NCBI GenBank assembly: GCA_027064745.1
Contig: JAMOPD010000341.1
Coordinates: forward strand, 1 to 7,568
Source: Thermococcaceae archaeon
GTDB lineage: Archaea; Methanobacteriota_B; Thermococci; Thermococcales; Thermococcaceae
DNA: 7,568 bases
Direction of reading: 5' to 3'
In this document: piece after piece, positions 7,120-7,568 of the stretch
Layout of the letters: every line of letters begins with the position of its first letter
How positions within the stretch are numbered: the first letter of the stretch is position 1
Translations under genes and position numbers: made by a program
Notes under the pieces: model-generated
What the model was told of the DNA's origin: nothing
The model's database searches: none
Seen by the model: only the letters and a program-made list of their open reading frames with translations

Positions 7120-7568
7120 CCCCCCGTATTTTCATGTAGAGTTCATAGGCCTTATATGCATCTCCCCTCGTGACTTTCTCAGGAGCATACTTTGCTTTCT
7201 CAAACAGTCTTGTGAGCTCGACAAAGGCATCGTGTTTATATCTAACCCTCTTCACATGCTCCCAATGAGTCCAGCTCTTTTTGTAAGGAATTCCAAGTAT
7301 CTCAAGCCATAGGACAGCGTTTTTATAGAGTGCTACTACAATTTCATTTGGATCTCCCAGAAAATCTATCCCCTTCTCTTGGAGCCTAATATCAAAGGCC
7401 TTAACTTTCTCTCTCAGCTTTTTTACCCTCCTTTTTGCAAGCATATCCCTGTAGAACATGAAGGCCATATATGAGGCTATAACGGCAAGAACCGCAAAGA
7501 GTGCATATAGATAAAGCACTGAACTACCAGCAAATCTTCCCGTGGGCTGGCCAATGGATTTATTATAG
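7103..7568 (-). CDS. DUF4129-domain membrane protein, 5' end beyond the window
   Basis: The C-terminal part of a membrane protein. Residues here count from the GTG at 7519. One membrane helix spans about 3-23 and is followed by a basic, coiled-coil-like stretch (KRRVKKLREKVK, 29-40). The rest (about 58-132) looks like the DUF4129 domain: helix LYKNAVLWLEILGIP, then a second helix FVELTRLFEKAKYAPEKVT and the end helix KAYELYMKIR. The frame stays open from 7519 to the window edge (reading NKSIGQPTGRFAGSS before the GTG), so the true protein probably has an extracellular N-terminal part; the GTG is likely internal. DUF4129 domains commonly occur at the C-terminus of transglutaminase-like membrane proteins and in MoxR/DUF58 clusters. 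No transglutaminase domain is visible in this part. The gene heads the visible operon and overlaps the next gene by 17 bases. Confidence 0.85.
   Translation of the reverse strand, partial: YNKSIGQPTGRFAGSSVLYLYALFAVLAVIASYMAFMFYRDMLAKRRVKKLREKVKAFDIRLQEKGIDFLGDPNEIVVALYKNAVLWLEILGIPYKKSWTHWEHVKRVRYKHDAFVELTRLFEKAKYAPEKVTRGDAYKAYELYMKIRGDEGEA

Noticed and set aside
7517..7519. GTG at 7519 as the true start of the DUF4129 protein
   Set aside because: The frame remains open to the window edge and the membrane helix begins right at the GTG; proteins of this type usually have an extracellular part before it. It cannot be fully excluded.
1..7568. tRNA, rRNA, CRISPR array or insertion sequence
   Set aside because: No tRNA-like cloverleaf, regularly spaced repeats, transposase frame or terminal inverted repeats were seen by eye; nearly all the window is accounted for by protein genes.

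Overview
The window looks like a chromosomal piece from a hyperthermophilic euryarchaeon, most likely a member of the Thermococcales. This is inferred from protein style (a long family-5 ABC solute-binding protein with Ig-like modules and many N-glycosylation sequons, Lys/Glu-rich proteins), archaeal GGTGAT-type ribosome binding sites, a TATA-like promoter and oligo-T terminators. No rRNA or other taxonomic marker is present, so the assignment is provisional.

Layout. Positions 1-3146 (+) hold the 3' part of a large secreted solute-binding protein gene of the oligopeptide/oligosaccharide (Opp) ABC class; its start lies left of the window. Its tail carries two Ig-like domains, a sequon-rich beta domain and a short helical end instead of an obvious membrane anchor. 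A 141-base AT-rich gap (3147-3287) contains its T-rich terminator and a candidate promoter for the next gene. Positions 3288-4115 (+) encode a compact PfkB-family sugar or nucleoside kinase. Base composition changes sharply between these two genes, from AT-rich to GC-richer.

Positions 4112-7568 hold a tightly packed minus-strand operon that converges on the kinase and overlaps its stop codon by 4 bases. In transcription order it encodes a DUF4129-type membrane protein (5' end off the window), a two-helix membrane protein with a cytoplasmic helical tail, a MoxR-family AAA+ ATPase, a DUF58/VWA-like membrane protein and a small multi-span membrane protein. Every junction overlaps (17, 11, 4 and 4 bases), so translation is probably coupled.

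How the genes may work together. MoxR ATPases and DUF58/VWA proteins are well-known partners, thought to act as a chaperone-like pair on membrane or cell-surface targets. DUF4129 proteins recur in such clusters, often beside or fused to a transglutaminase-like domain. The two small membrane proteins are the least understood parts and are the best candidates for something poorly described. The solute-binding protein and kinase could belong to uptake and phosphorylation of a sugar or nucleoside, but nothing in the sequence ties them together.
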